From positions 62,001-126,000 of the forward strand of contig NZ_JASJNC010000010.1 of NCBI RefSeq assembly GCF_030065545.1: a stretch of DNA of 64,000 bases, given 5' to 3'. The position numbers were made by a program, and so were the translations under genes. The notes beneath the pieces are model-generated. The model was not told the origin of the DNA. It saw only the letters and a program-made list of their open reading frames with translations, and ran no database searches. The DNA comes from Marinicella marina (GTDB lineage: Bacteria; Pseudomonadota; Gammaproteobacteria; Xanthomonadales; Marinicellaceae). Position 1 is the first letter of the stretch; each line of letters begins with the position of its first letter. Positions 52,792-62,057 of this stretch are shown here, in pieces.

Positions 52792-53767
52792 AGATAAAAT
52801 CAGGAAACGTTGGTATGGTGGTGCGGATGTTGGATTCTTTACTAAGTTAGCTGCAGCTGTGTTTGCAAAATTGGTGGCTTTTAGGAGAAAATTATATGCC
52901 ATTGGTTTATTAAAAAGCCACAAGCTAAAAGTGCCGATTATAGTGGTGGGTAACATCACAGCCGGTGGCGGTGGCAAAACACCCTTGGTGATTTGGTTGG
53001 TTGAACAATTACAACAAGCCGGCTACAAACCGGGCATCATTTCCAGAGGTTATGGCGGTAAGCGCAAGGTGGAGCCGATGTTCGTGACGGCCAACGCCAA
53101 CCCCGCAGCCACCGGTGATGAACCTTTGTTGATGGCGAAAAAAACCAAGCTGCCTGTGATGGTGGGTAAAGACCGCGTCAAAGCCGCTAAATCATTGATT
53201 CAAAACTATTCAGTCAACGTTATAGTTGCTGATGATGGCATGCAACATTACGCCATGCAAAGAGATGCTGAAATTGTCATGCTGGATGCCAAATGGCGCA
53301 CCGGTAATCACTTGATGATACCAGCAGGCCCACTGCGAGAACCGTTGGAGCGATTGAATGAGGTGGATTTGGTGGTGTTTAAAGGTGTGGTGGAACAACA
53401 ACATCATTATGAATTTACCATTGATCAAATTCATCAACTCAATCACCCCAGCGTGACCAAAGAAATCACTGAATTCAGAAACAAAAAGGTGGTGGCCATG
53501 GCTGGTATTGCCAACCCTGACAGTTTTTTCTCGATGTTATCGGCCGCTGGTATGGCCATCATTAAATACCCTTTACCCGATCACCACGACATCAAAGCCA
53601 CTGATTTTGATCCACATAAAGACACCACAGTGTTGATCACTGAAAAAGATGCGGTCAAATGTGAGGACATGAAGTTGGATAATGTTTGGGTAGTAACCAT
53701 GCGAGTTGTGGTGCCGGAAAAAACCCAAGCTGCGGTTAAGGATTTGATTCAAAAGGTGATGCAATGA
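52784..53767 (+). CDS. lpxK: Tetraacyldisaccharide 4'-kinase
   Basis: This 327-aa membrane-associated kinase phosphorylates the 4' position of the lipid A disaccharide, an essential step. The P-loop is in VGNITAGGGGKTPLV at about residue 55, SRGYGGK follows, then VIVADDGMQHYAMQRD. Start ATG 52784 overlaps the msbA stop; a TTG at 52766 is in frame but less likely. Length equals E. coli LpxK. Confidence 0.93.
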   Translation: MNEDKIRKRWYGGADVGFFTKLAAAVFAKLVAFRRKLYAIGLLKSHKLKVPIIVVGNITAGGGGKTPLVIWLVEQLQQAGYKPGIISRGYGGKRKVEPMFVTANANPAATGDEPLLMAKKTKLPVMVGKDRVKAAKSLIQNYSVNVIVADDGMQHYAMQRDAEIVMLDAKWRTGNHLMIPAGPLREPLERLNEVDLVVFKGVVEQQHHYEFTIDQIHQLNHPSVTKEITEFRNKKVVAMAGIANPDSFFSMLSAAGMAIIKYPLPDHHDIKATDFDPHKDTTVLITEKDAVKCEDMKLDNVWVVTMRVVVPEKTQAAVKDLIQKVMQ

Positions 53768-54531
53768 GTGATTTTGAGTTTGTCGTGTGTATTCCTGCCA
53801 GGTATGCCTCCAGTCGCTTGCCCGGTAAACCACTGATCAAGCTGAAAGGCAAAGAGCTGATTTTGTGGGCCGTTGATGCGGCCAATCAACTGGGTGCCAG
53901 TGCTGTGGTAGTTGCCACAGATGATCAGCGCATTGCCAGTCTGGTTGAGTCACATGGTCATCATGTGGTGATGACCCGCAAAGACCACCAAACTGGTACT
54001 GACAGATTGGCGGAATGTGCGGCCATCATGGGCTGGAGTGATGAAACCTGGGTGCTCAATTATCAAGGCGATGAACCTGATGTGCCACAGGCCAATGTAC
54101 AACAAGTCATTGATGTGGTGAAAAAACACCCCAATGCCAGTATCGGCACCTTGTACCAGAGCATCAACTCAGTGGCTGATTTATTCAGCCCAAATGTGGT
54201 CAAGTTAGTCACTGGCGCTGACGATCGTGCCCTTTATTTCAGTCGGGCGCCGATTCCATGGTCACAAAAGCAGTTCAATCAACCGATTGAAAACATCAGT
54301 CATTTGCCTGAGGGAGTGACATACAAACACCACATTGGTTTGTATATGTATAAAACCAGTTTCTTGCATCGCTTCACCCAATGGCCAGTTGGTCAAATGG
54401 AAAAAATTGAGTCATTGGAACAATTACGGGCCCTTGAGCACCATGAAATCATTGTTGCTGCTGCAGCTGTAAAACCCATGCCTCATGGTATAGATACCCC
54501 CGCTGATGTAGAAAGGTTCGAAAACAGTTAA
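53764..54531 (+). CDS. kdsB: 3-deoxy-manno-octulosonate cytidylyltransferase
   Basis: The 255-aa enzyme activates Kdo as CMP-Kdo for LPS inner core synthesis. N-terminal CIPARYASSRLPGKPLIKL, then ATDDQRIA, MTRKDHQTGTDRLAE and NYQGDEP form the standard nucleotidyltransferase core. It overlaps lpxK by ATGA, so the operon is tightly coupled. Confidence 0.95.
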   Translation: MSDFEFVVCIPARYASSRLPGKPLIKLKGKELILWAVDAANQLGASAVVVATDDQRIASLVESHGHHVVMTRKDHQTGTDRLAECAAIMGWSDETWVLNYQGDEPDVPQANVQQVIDVVKKHPNASIGTLYQSINSVADLFSPNVVKLVTGADDRALYFSRAPIPWSQKQFNQPIENISHLPEGVTYKHHIGLYMYKTSFLHRFTQWPVGQMEKIESLEQLRALEHHEIIVAAAAVKPMPHGIDTPADVERFENS

Positions 54532-54587
54532 TGGAATCTAACTTATTTGTGTTTAACAGCCACATCGTGCGCATTAAAGGTTGTATA

Positions 54588-54603
54588 TTGAACGACGGTT
54601 CAA
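54588..54603. other. Small inverted repeat before alaS
   Basis: TTGAAC (54588-54593) and GTTCAA (54598-54603) form a 6-bp stem with a 4-nt loop and are followed by TAAAATTT. This could be a weak terminator after kdsB or a regulator site upstream of alaS; too short to decide. Confidence 0.3.
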
Positions 54604-54638
54604 TAAAATTTCTGGCGTAATTTCAACGTCATTAAACT

Positions 54639-57257
54639 ATGTTAACAACCCAACAAATCAGAGCGAAATTCATTGAGTTCTTTGAGCAGCAACAGCATCA
54701 GGCTGTTAAAAGCAGCTCACTCATTCCCGGCAACGACCCCACCTTGTTATTTGTGAATGCAGGCATGGTTCAATTTAAAGATGTTTTTCTGGGTGCTGAA
54801 AAACGCCAGTACACTCGAGCGACATCCTCACAACGTTGTGTTCGAGCTGGTGGCAAACACAATGACCTTGACCAAGTCGGTTATACCGCCAGACACCACA
54901 CCTTTTTTGAAATGTTAGGTAACTTCAGCTTTGGTGATTACTTCAAACGTGAGGCCATCCAATATGCTTGGGACTTTTTGACCAAAGAGCTGAATTTACC
55001 GGTTGAGAAACTGTGGGTGACGGTGTTTGAGGAAGATGATGAGGCGGAACGTATTTGGCGCGATGAAATTGGTTTCCCAGCCGATAAAATATCTCGAATA
55101 GGCGCCAAAGATAATTTCTGGCAAATGGGTGACACTGGTCCCTGTGGCCCGTGTACTGAAATATTCTATGACCACGGTGAGGCCATTGAAGGAGGTCCGC
55201 CAGGTACGCCAGAGGAAGATGGCGATCGCTATATCGAAATATGGAATTTGGTCTTCATGCAATACGATAAACAGGCAGATGGTTCGCTGGTGCCTTTGCC
55301 GAACCCTTGTGTAGATACCGGTATGGGATTGGAGCGCATTGCCTCCATCATGCAAGGCAAGCACAATAATTACGACATCGATTTGTTCCAGCACCTGATT
55401 AAACGTGCGGCTGAATTAACCGGTGCTGCAGATTTGGGTGACCCATCATTGAAAGTGATTGCAGACCACATCAGGACTTGTGCTTTTTTGATAGCTGATG
55501 GTGTCATGCCATCGAATGAAGGGCGGGGTTATGTATTAAGGCGCATCATTCGACGGGCTGCCAGGCATGGTCATAAATTGGGCGCTCAAGGCTTGTTTTT
55601 TTATCAAATGGTCGAGCCATTGAAGGCAGTTATGGGTGAGGATTATCTTGAATTGATAGAACAACAAGCAAGCATTGAAAAAGCGTTGAAAAAAGAGGAA
55701 CAAAAGTTTTCCGAGACCCTTGATATAGGCATGCAAGAATACAGAAAAGCCACGCAGAAGTTACCTCCTGGTGCTGATGTCAGTGGTGCTGTTGCTTTTA
55801 AATTGTATGATACTTTTGGTTTTCCCTTCGATTTAACCCAAGATGTGGCCCGTGAGGATGGACGGTTGGTCGACGAGGAGGCTTTCATTGCCAACATGCA
55901 AAGCCAAAAAGAACGTTCCAGATCGAGCAAACAATTTACCCAAAGTAATCAAATATCAGCTGATTTGATACAGGCGCTTAAACCCACTGTTTTCACTGGT
56001 TACCAGAGTTTTGCTGGTGACGCTAAAGTCAAAATGATACTGAAAGACAACCAAGCTGTTGATCATTTAAATGAGGGTGAGACTGGCGTGGTGGTTTTGG
56101 ACCAGACGCCTTTCTATGCAGAATCAGGTGGGCAAGTTGGGGACATTGGACAGCTTAAGAACAGTCAGTTTTCTGCCAAAGTGACAGACACCCAAAAAGC
56201 AGCTGGACAATTTCACTTGCATCACATAACAGTTGAATCGGGGGTGTTGAATAACAGCACGCCAGTGCAGGCTGAAGTTGATGGCGAATATCGGCAAAAA
56301 GTTATATTGAATCATTCGGCCACGCATTTGTTGCATAAAATTTTACGCGCAGCGTTGGGTAATCATGTGCAACAAAAAGGTTCTTTGGTGAACGCTGATA
56401 AATTGCGTTTTGATTTTTCTCATGATCAGCCCATAACCCCAGAGGAACTGGCTGAAGTCGAACGCGAGGTGAATGAGGCAATCAGACAAAATTTTCACGC
56501 TCAAGATGTTGAAATGAGCTACGATCAAGCCATCGAGTATGGGGCAATGGCATTGTTCGGAGAAAAATACGGCGATCAAGTCCGAGTTATGGATTTTGGT
56601 GGTTTTTCTGTAGAGTTATGTGGTGGTACACATGTCAACAGCACCGGTGAAATTGGTTTATTCAAAATCATTGAAGAAACGGCAGTGGCCTCAGGTATTA
56701 GGCGTATTGAGGCAGTGACTGGAGATGCAGCCATTGCTTTGGTTCAAACCCAAGCTGCTCAGTTGAAAGCCCTCAGCCAAAGGTTCAATGTGCAACCAGC
56801 TAATCTGGATGCGGCTGTTGAAAGTTTGTTAAGTCAGAACAAGCAGCTAGAAAAATCATTGAATGATATTTTGAAAGCGCAAGCCAGTGAATCTTTGAGT
56901 GACATCAATCAATCAGTGGTTGAAGTTGATGGTGTCAATTACTTGCAACATGTCTTTAACAATTCCGATCTTGATGTGTTGCGAGACGCCATAGATGGTT
57001 TTAAAAGTCGCTTTGAACAAGGTGTGGTAGTTTTAGCCAACCTAACCAACGGCAAAGCCCAGGTATTGGTTGGTGTTACCAAAGCAATGACTCAGACAGT
57101 CAAGGCTGGAGATGTGATTAAACAAGTATTAGGACACATTGGCGGCAGGGGCGGCGGTAGACCTGATTTTGCTCAAGGTGGCGGTGAAGCAAATGAAGCT
57201 GAATTGACCAAGGCCATAGGCCAAACTTTAGAGGCTGTTCAAGTAAATTTGAAATAA
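54639..57257 (+). CDS. alaS: Alanine--tRNA ligase
   Basis: The 872-aa class II synthetase charges tRNA-Ala. The catalytic core has LFVNAGMVQFKDVFLG, CVRAGGKHNDLDQVGYTARHHTFFEMLGNF; the editing domain contains HSATHLLHK and CGGTHVNSTGEIG (zinc/editing residues), and the C-terminal DHHA1 region ends GGRGGGRPDFAQGGG. Length is standard. It is monocistronic, with csrA 115 bp downstream. Confidence 0.97.
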   Translation: MLTTQQIRAKFIEFFEQQQHQAVKSSSLIPGNDPTLLFVNAGMVQFKDVFLGAEKRQYTRATSSQRCVRAGGKHNDLDQVGYTARHHTFFEMLGNFSFGDYFKREAIQYAWDFLTKELNLPVEKLWVTVFEEDDEAERIWRDEIGFPADKISRIGAKDNFWQMGDTGPCGPCTEIFYDHGEAIEGGPPGTPEEDGDRYIEIWNLVFMQYDKQADGSLVPLPNPCVDTGMGLERIASIMQGKHNNYDIDLFQHLIKRAAELTGAADLGDPSLKVIADHIRTCAFLIADGVMPSNEGRGYVLRRIIRRAARHGHKLGAQGLFFYQMVEPLKAVMGEDYLELIEQQASIEKALKKEEQKFSETLDIGMQEYRKATQKLPPGADVSGAVAFKLYDTFGFPFDLTQDVAREDGRLVDEEAFIANMQSQKERSRSSKQFTQSNQISADLIQALKPTVFTGYQSFAGDAKVKMILKDNQAVDHLNEGETGVVVLDQTPFYAESGGQVGDIGQLKNSQFSAKVTDTQKAAGQFHLHHITVESGVLNNSTPVQAEVDGEYRQKVILNHSATHLLHKILRAALGNHVQQKGSLVNADKLRFDFSHDQPITPEELAEVEREVNEAIRQNFHAQDVEMSYDQAIEYGAMALFGEKYGDQVRVMDFGGFSVELCGGTHVNSTGEIGLFKIIEETAVASGIRRIEAVTGDAAIALVQTQAAQLKALSQRFNVQPANLDAAVESLLSQNKQLEKSLNDILKAQASESLSDINQSVVEVDGVNYLQHVFNNSDLDVLRDAIDGFKSRFEQGVVVLANLTNGKAQVLVGVTKAMTQTVKAGDVIKQVLGHIGGRGGGRPDFAQGGGEANEAELTKAIGQTLEAVQVNLK

Positions 57258-57327
57258 CACTTCTCATTTACTGGTAAATATAGTCTAATTTAAAAAGATG
57301 TGGGTTGTGTGTGTGACAGCTTGTGTC

Positions 57328-57351
57328 TTCAGTTCTACCCGAGGAACTGAA
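57328..57351 (+). promoter_or_regulatory. csrA leader hairpin with GGA
   Basis: TTCAGTTC (57328-57335) pairs with GAACTGAA (57344-57351) around an 8-nt loop TACCCGAG. The loop-stem border carries GAGGA, a CsrA-type ANGGA-like element, and the csrA Shine-Dalgarno AAAGGAG (57360-57366) supplies a second GGA 15-20 nt downstream. That arrangement is compatible with CsrA repressing its own translation. Confidence 0.4.
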
Positions 57352-57372
57352 CAATAACAAAAGGAGAATAAT

Positions 57373-57588
57373 ATGTTAATTTTAACCCGCAGAGTCGGTG
57401 AGACACTGATGATTGGGGACGACGTGACAGTTACCGTTTTAGGTATAAAAGGTAATCAAGTCAGAATCGGAATCAATGCACCAAAAGAAATTGCAGTGCA
57501 CAGAGAAGAAATCTATGAACGCATCAAAAACGAACAAAGTGGTGATGCTGAACCAGCAATAGATGAAGATAACCTAGGCAACCAATAA
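57373..57588 (+). CDS. csrA: Carbon storage regulator CsrA
   Basis: This 71-aa RNA-binding post-transcriptional regulator starts [24 protein letters not shown] and contains [22 protein letters not shown], including the RNA-contact Arg and conserved GVNAPK-like turn. It is slightly longer than E. coli CsrA (61 aa), with an acidic C-terminal tail. AAAGGAG precedes the ATG. The alaS-csrA-tRNA-Ser order is conserved in gammaproteobacteria. Confidence 0.97.
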   Translation: MLILTRRVGETLMIGDDVTVTVLGIKGNQVRIGINAPKEIAVHREEIYERIKNEQSGDAEPAIDEDNLGNQ

Positions 57589-57729
57589 CAAAAGTTATTT
57601 TAAGGTTGCATTCAATAATTATTGAATTAAAATACTCGCCCTCAAGGATGTTTTAACTGAACCCATTGATGATAAGTATGGATGTGTTTGATACATTCAA
57701 ACATAACAGTTCTAATTGTTGATTGGTTA

Positions 57730-57758
57730 TTGTTTAGTAAAGTTTTTTTACATATCTT
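57730..57758 (+). promoter_or_regulatory. Candidate promoter for the tRNA cluster
   Basis: TTGTTT (57730-57735) and TATCTT (57753-57758) are separated by 17 bp, with a predicted transcript start just before tRNA-Ser at 57769. The rest of the 180-bp gap after csrA holds a 16-bp palindrome TTCAATAATTATTGAA (57611-57626) and no gene. Confidence 0.35.
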
Positions 57759-57768
57759 GAGATAATCC

Positions 57769-57859
57769 GGAGAGTTGGCCGAGCGGCTGAAGGCGCTCCC
57801 CTGCTAAGGGAGTATACGTTAATCGCGTATCGAGGGTTCGAATCCCTCACTCTCCGCCA
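57769..57859 (+). tRNA. tRNA-Ser(GCT)
   Basis: The 91-nt gene has acceptor GGAGAGT/ACTCTCC, discriminator G, encoded CCA and a long variable arm. Anticodon stem CTCCC/GGGAG with loop CTGCTAA gives GCT. Confidence 0.97.
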
Positions 57860-57950
57860 TTACAATTTGTGATGTTTTAATGTGTCACAAAATTGTGTAG
57901 AATTGTTGTTGACTTCGTCGCCGAAAAGCAACATAATTCGCAACCCTTGA

Positions 57951-58028
57951 GCGCCCGTAGCTCAGTTGGATCAGAGTACCTGGCTACGAACCAGGTGGTC
58001 GGAGGTTCGAATCCTTCCGGGCGCGCCA
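57951..58028 (+). tRNA. tRNA-Arg(ACG)
   Basis: The 78-nt gene has acceptor GCGCCCG/CGGGCGC, discriminator G and encoded CCA. Stem CCTGG/CCAGG with loop CTACGAA gives anticodon ACG (read as ICG). Confidence 0.96.
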
Positions 58029-58162
58029 TTTTTAGTTTGATTTGAAATGTCATGTTTTAATCAGACGCCCATTGAAATATGGGCAATAAACCTCATTTTA
58101 TCGTTGAACTTGGCGGTTTTAGGTATTAAAATTCGCCAGCTTGATGAAATGAGTGAATATGT

Positions 58163-58239
58163 CGGGGTATAGCGCAGCCTGGTAGCGCAACTGCTTTGGG
58201 AGCAGTGGGTCGGGAGTTCGAATCTCTCTACCCCGACCA
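58163..58239 (+). tRNA. tRNA-Pro(TGG)
   Basis: The 77-nt gene has acceptor CGGGGTA/TACCCCG, discriminator A and encoded CCA. Stem ACTGC/GCAGT with loop TTTGGGA gives anticodon TGG. Confidence 0.96.
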
Positions 58240-58258
58240 TTTTACAGAAAACCGTTAC

Positions 58259-58335
58259 GCGCCCGTAGCTCAACTGGATAGAGCATCGCCCTTCTAAGGC
58301 GAGGGTTGCACGTTCGAGTCGTGCCGGGCGTGCCA
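58259..58335 (+). tRNA. tRNA-Arg(TCT)
   Basis: The 77-nt gene has acceptor GCGCCCG/CGGGCGT with a G-U pair at 1-72, discriminator G and encoded CCA. Stem TCGCC/GGCGA with loop CTTCTAA gives anticodon TCT. Confidence 0.95.
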
Positions 58336-58348
58336 AACGGTCGACTAT

Positions 58349-58425
58349 GGTGGCTGTAGTTCAGTTGGTAGAGCGCCAGATTGTGATTCTGGTTGTCGTG
58401 GGTTCGAGCCCCATCAGCCACCCCA
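58349..58425 (+). tRNA. tRNA-His(GTG)
   Basis: The gene has acceptor GTGGCTG/CAGCCAC with the encoded G(-1) at 58349 facing C73 at 58422, the hallmark of tRNA-His. Stem CCAGA/TCTGG with loop TTGTGAT gives anticodon GTG. CCA is encoded. Confidence 0.96.
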
Positions 58426-58455
58426 TATTCATTCCTCATCATTAATAATTATCAT

Positions 58456-58540
<85 letters not shown>

Positions 58541-58551
58541 AATATATGATG

Positions 58552-58571
58552 ACAGAGTAATCTGTTTTTTT
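58552..58571 (+). terminator. Terminator after the tRNA cluster
   Basis: ACAGA (58552-58556) pairs with TCTGT (58561-58565) around a GTAA loop, followed by a run of T to 58571. The stem is short but directly after the last tRNA, with a good T-tract. Confidence 0.65.
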
Positions 58572-58653
58572 GCCATGTGAGGTTTGGATTTCACCGTACT
58601 TACAACCTCCTGCGCAATAATAAAAGTTGAATGAACCGTTTTAACCGTGACTT

Positions 58654-58669
58654 ATTCACATCTGTGAAT
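58654..58669. promoter_or_regulatory. Palindrome upstream of tig
   Basis: ATTCACA-TC-TGTGAAT is a perfect 7-bp inverted repeat with a 2-bp centre, 54 bp before the tig start. It may be an operator or part of the leader; no matching regulator is in the window. Confidence 0.35.
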
Positions 58670-58722
58670 GAAGTTTGCGGTTTATTTCAGTTCTTATATT
58701 ATGTTTTACATGTGGAGTTAAG

Positions 58723-60027
58723 ATGCAAATCTCAATTGATCAATCTGAAGGTTTAGAACGTATAGTTAATGTTGCTTTGGAAGCAGACGATATTCAACCG
58801 CAAGTTGATAAAAAGTTAGTTGAACTTGGTAAAGAAGTTCGTTTGAAAGGGTTCAGACAAGGCCGCGTTCCTAAAAATATTTTACAACAAAGATTTGGTC
58901 AGCATGCCCGACAAGAAGTTTTGGGCCAATTGATGCAAGACTCTATCGAGAAAGCCATCAAGGACAATGAGCTGGAAATCATTGCCGCACCTGAAGTAAC
59001 CAAAGCAGATGATACCGACAATGGTGGTTTCGAATTTCAAGCAAAAGTTGAATTGATGCCAGAAGTTCCAGCCATTGAGTTGGACCAGTTAAAGGTAGAA
59101 AAAATCAAAGCTGAAGTCACAGATAAAGACATTGATGGCATGATTAAAAACCTACAGAAACAAAAGCAAGATTGGAAAGAAAGTAAAGGTAAAATTGCTA
59201 ATAAAGATTTAGTGACCATCGAATACAGTGCCAAAGGCAAAGAGGTCACTTACCCTAATGAAGGAACTGAAAAAATGGGTATTTTATTAGGCGAAAGCAA
59301 AATTCCTGATGCATTGAAAGATGCGGTCGTTGGCCTGAAAGCCAAAGAGTCTGCTGAGCTTGAATTGGAATTTCCAGAAGATTTTAATGTGGCTGATTTG
59401 GCTGGTAAAAAAGCCAAAATGAGTTTCGAAGTCACTGACGTTCGCAAAGCCAAACTGCCTAAAGTTGATGAGGAATTCATCAAATCTTTTGGTATTGAAA
59501 GCGGTGAAGAAGAAGACTTCAGGAATGACATCAGGAAAAATTTAGAGCGTGAGTTGACTCAAACTGTAAACAACTCTTTTAAAACCAATGCTTTAAAAGA
59601 ACTGCGTGATGCTTGTAAAGACACTTTGTTGCCTGAATCAATGGTCACCAAAGAGAGCCAGCATATGGCTCAACAAGAACAACAACGTGCCAAGCAAATG
59701 GGTCAAGAAGATGCGCCATTGCGTGATGCGGCTGATTTTGTTGATGCGGCCAAAGACCGCATTTTGAACACGTTAATCATCCAAGACATCGCGAAGAAAG
59801 AAGACATCAAAACTGACTTTGCTAAGGTTCGTGAACAAATCAATGAAATTGCACAAACATTTGAACAACCACAAGAGGTGGTTCAAATGTACTACCAAAA
59901 CCAAGAACTGATGGCCAGCATTGAACAGAGTGTGATTGAGTCTCAAGTGATGGAATGGGTTGAATCAAAAGTGCAATTGAAAGAAAAGAAAAAGTCATTT
60001 GATGATCTGATGAAACCAGCGGCTTAA
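58723..60027 (+). CDS. tig: Trigger factor (ribosome-associated chaperone)
   Basis: The 434-aa chaperone and prolyl isomerase docks at the ribosome exit tunnel. The N-terminal ribosome-binding loop signature is present as [18 protein letters not shown], then a PPIase domain ([34 protein letters not shown]) and a helical C-terminal domain. GGAG at 58714-58717 lies 5 bp before ATG 58723; the longer frame to 58675 adds a hydrophobic leader that does not belong to the family. First gene of the tig-clpP-clpX-lon group. Confidence 0.96.
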   Translation: MQISIDQSEGLERIVNVALEADDIQPQVDKKLVELGKEVRLKGFRQGRVPKNILQQRFGQHARQEVLGQLMQDSIEKAIKDNELEIIAAPEVTKADDTDNGGFEFQAKVELMPEVPAIELDQLKVEKIKAEVTDKDIDGMIKNLQKQKQDWKESKGKIANKDLVTIEYSAKGKEVTYPNEGTEKMGILLGESKIPDALKDAVVGLKAKESAELELEFPEDFNVADLAGKKAKMSFEVTDVRKAKLPKVDEEFIKSFGIESGEEEDFRNDIRKNLERELTQTVNNSFKTNALKELRDACKDTLLPESMVTKESQHMAQQEQQRAKQMGQEDAPLRDAADFVDAAKDRILNTLIIQDIAKKEDIKTDFAKVREQINEIAQTFEQPQEVVQMYYQNQELMASIEQSVIESQVMEWVESKVQLKEKKKSFDDLMKPAA

Positions 60028-60031
60028 TCCT

Positions 60032-60634
60032 ATGAAAAATATCGAAGAAGCAATGAATTTAGTCCCAATGGTTATCGAAAGAACCGCTCGCGGAGAGCGT
60101 TCATTTGATATTTATTCAAGACTGCTGAAAGAGCGCATCATTTTTATGGTTGGCCAGGTCGAAGATCACATGGCTAACTTGGTGGTGGCTCAATTGTTAT
60201 TCTTAGAGGCCGAAAATCCAGACAAAGACATCAGTTTGTACATCAACAGCCCTGGTGGGGTCATTACCGCAGGTATGTCAATATACGATACCATGCAATT
60301 CATCAAGCCTGACGTCAGCACCATGTGTATTGGTCAAGCTGCCAGTATGGGCGCTTTTTTGTTGAATGCTGGTGCGCCAGGTAAGCGTTTTGCACTACCG
60401 AATTCTAGGGTGATGATTCACCAACCCTCAGGCGGATTTCAAGGCCAAGCGTCTGATATTGATATCCAGGCTCGTGAAATTCTGAAGATCAAACAAAAAA
60501 TGAATGAGCTGATGGCAAAACATTCAGGTCAATCAGTTGATAAAATCAAAGAAGACACCAACCGCGATCACTTCCTCAGTGCTGATGAAGCCAAAGACTA
60601 CGGCTTGATTGATCAAGTTGTAGACGCCAGATAA
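60032..60634 (+). CDS. clpP: ATP-dependent Clp protease proteolytic subunit
   Basis: The 200-aa serine protease forms the tetradecameric chamber used by ClpX/ClpA. The catalytic Ser is in [11 protein letters not shown], His in [12 protein letters not shown], and Asp near the DTNRDHF segment. Four bases separate it from tig. A short N-terminal propeptide is expected, as in E. coli. Confidence 0.96.
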   Translation: MKNIEEAMNLVPMVIERTARGERSFDIYSRLLKERIIFMVGQVEDHMANLVVAQLLFLEAENPDKDISLYINSPGGVITAGMSIYDTMQFIKPDVSTMCIGQAASMGAFLLNAGAPGKRFALPNSRVMIHQPSGGFQGQASDIDIQAREILKIKQKMNELMAKHSGQSVDKIKEDTNRDHFLSADEAKDYGLIDQVVDAR

Positions 60635-60652
60635 CATCACAAATCACGTCAT

Positions 60653-60685
60653 ATGAGCTGTTATCATCCTTGAATAACAGCTCAT
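60653..60685 (+). other. 12-bp hairpin between clpP and clpX
   Basis: ATGAGCTGTTAT (60653-60664) pairs perfectly with ATAACAGCTCAT (60674-60685), with a 9-nt loop. No T-run follows. It may define the 3' end of a tig-clpP transcript or an RNase stop, separating clpP from clpX expression; a GCTATAGGCATAGC element lies downstream before clpX. Confidence 0.55.
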
Positions 60686-60792
60686 TATCCTTATATAGTC
60701 CAAGACAATACAAAATTAGTGGTTACGCTATAGGCATAGCTATACAATTTTTGTATGATATCTCTATTACAACTTGAAAAGAATTTTACTAA

Positions 60793-62052
60793 ATGAGTGA
60801 AACCAAAAGCTTAGAAGAAGTTAAACATTGCAGTTTCTGCGGCAAAAGCCAGCAAGAAGTCACCAAATTAATCGCTGGTCCCAGCGTGTTTATTTGTGAT
60901 GAGTGCGTTGACTTGTGTAATGAAATCATTCGCGATGAAATGGAAGACAGCTTGTCAGAAAGTCTGGAAGATTTGCCGACTCCTAAAAGAATACATGAAT
61001 TATTGAATGAATATGTGATCGGCCAAGAAACAGCTAAGAAAGTACTGGCTGTAGCTGTTTACAACCACTACAAACGCATTCGCTCCAACCACGCTGAAGC
61101 TGAAGAGGTTGAACTTTCAAAATCAAACATATTATTGGTTGGTCCTACAGGGTCGGGCAAAACATTATTGGCCGAAACATTGGCTCGAATTTTGAATGTG
61201 CCTTTTACCATAGCTGATGCAACCACGCTGACCGAAGCCGGTTATGTCGGTGAAGATGTGGAAAACATCATTCAAAAGTTGTTACAGAATTGCGATTATG
61301 ATGTGGATAAAGCTGAATCAGGCATCATTTATATCGATGAAATCGATAAGGTCTCGCGTAAATCTGAGAACCCATCCATCACCCGTGATGTATCAGGAGA
61401 GGGTGTGCAACAAGCCTTGTTGAAACTGATTGAGGGCACTGTTGCTTCAATCCCACCTCAAGGTGGCCGTAAGCACCCACAACAAGAATTTCTACAGGTT
61501 AATACCAAAAACATCTTATTTATATGTGGCGGTGCATTCTCAGGTTTAGAAAAAATCATTCAAGAGCGTTCAGTCAAAACCGGTATTGGTTTCTCTGCTG
61601 AAGTTTCATCAAAAATTGAAAGCGAAGCTGAGTTGGCGATATTCAAAGGTCTGGAATCAGATGATTTAGTTAAGTATGGTTTGATTCCTGAATTTGTTGG
61701 CCGTTTGCCTGTATCTGCCACTTTAGAACGATTGGATGAAAATGCCCTGATCAGAATTCTGAAAGAGCCTAAAAACGCCATTTCTAAACAGTTCATGCGT
61801 TTATTTGATATGGAAAGTGTGGAGTTAGAAATCAGAGAAGATGCATACGATGCCATCGCGAAATTGGCATTAGCAAGAAAAACAGGAGCGCGAGGTCTGC
61901 GTACCATCATGGAGTCGGCATTACTGGACATCATGTATGAATTACCCGATCAAGAAAACATTGAAAAAGTCGTTATCGATCGTGCAGTGATTGAAGATGG
62001 CAATAAACCCTATTTAGTTTATGGCAAGATTGCCAACCAACAGACTGAGTAA
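60793..62052 (+). CDS. clpX: ATP-dependent Clp protease ATP-binding subunit ClpX
   Basis: The 419-aa AAA+ unfoldase recognises ssrA-like tags and feeds ClpP. An N-terminal zinc-binding domain (CSFCGKSQ...CDECVDLC) is followed by Walker A GPTGSGKT, Walker [11 protein letters not shown] and the sensor region FVGRLPV. The [10 protein letters not shown] pore motif is present. Length is standard. It is separated from clpP by 158 bp with a strong hairpin. Confidence 0.97.
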   Translation: MSETKSLEEVKHCSFCGKSQQEVTKLIAGPSVFICDECVDLCNEIIRDEMEDSLSESLEDLPTPKRIHELLNEYVIGQETAKKVLAVAVYNHYKRIRSNHAEAEEVELSKSNILLVGPTGSGKTLLAETLARILNVPFTIADATTLTEAGYVGEDVENIIQKLLQNCDYDVDKAESGIIYIDEIDKVSRKSENPSITRDVSGEGVQQALLKLIEGTVASIPPQGGRKHPQQEFLQVNTKNILFICGGAFSGLEKIIQERSVKTGIGFSAEVSSKIESEAELAIFKGLESDDLVKYGLIPEFVGRLPVSATLERLDENALIRILKEPKNAISKQFMRLFDMESVELEIREDAYDAIAKLALARKTGARGLRTIMESALLDIMYELPDQENIEKVVIDRAVIEDGNKPYLVYGKIANQQTE

Positions 62053-62057
62053 AAAAT

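Noticed and set aside
58061-58442. Minus-strand ORFs across the tRNA cluster encoding peptides such as RPARLERATLALEG and PVELRARN
   Set aside because: They are antisense to tRNA-Pro, tRNA-Arg and tRNA-His. This is a well-known spurious translation of tRNA genes.
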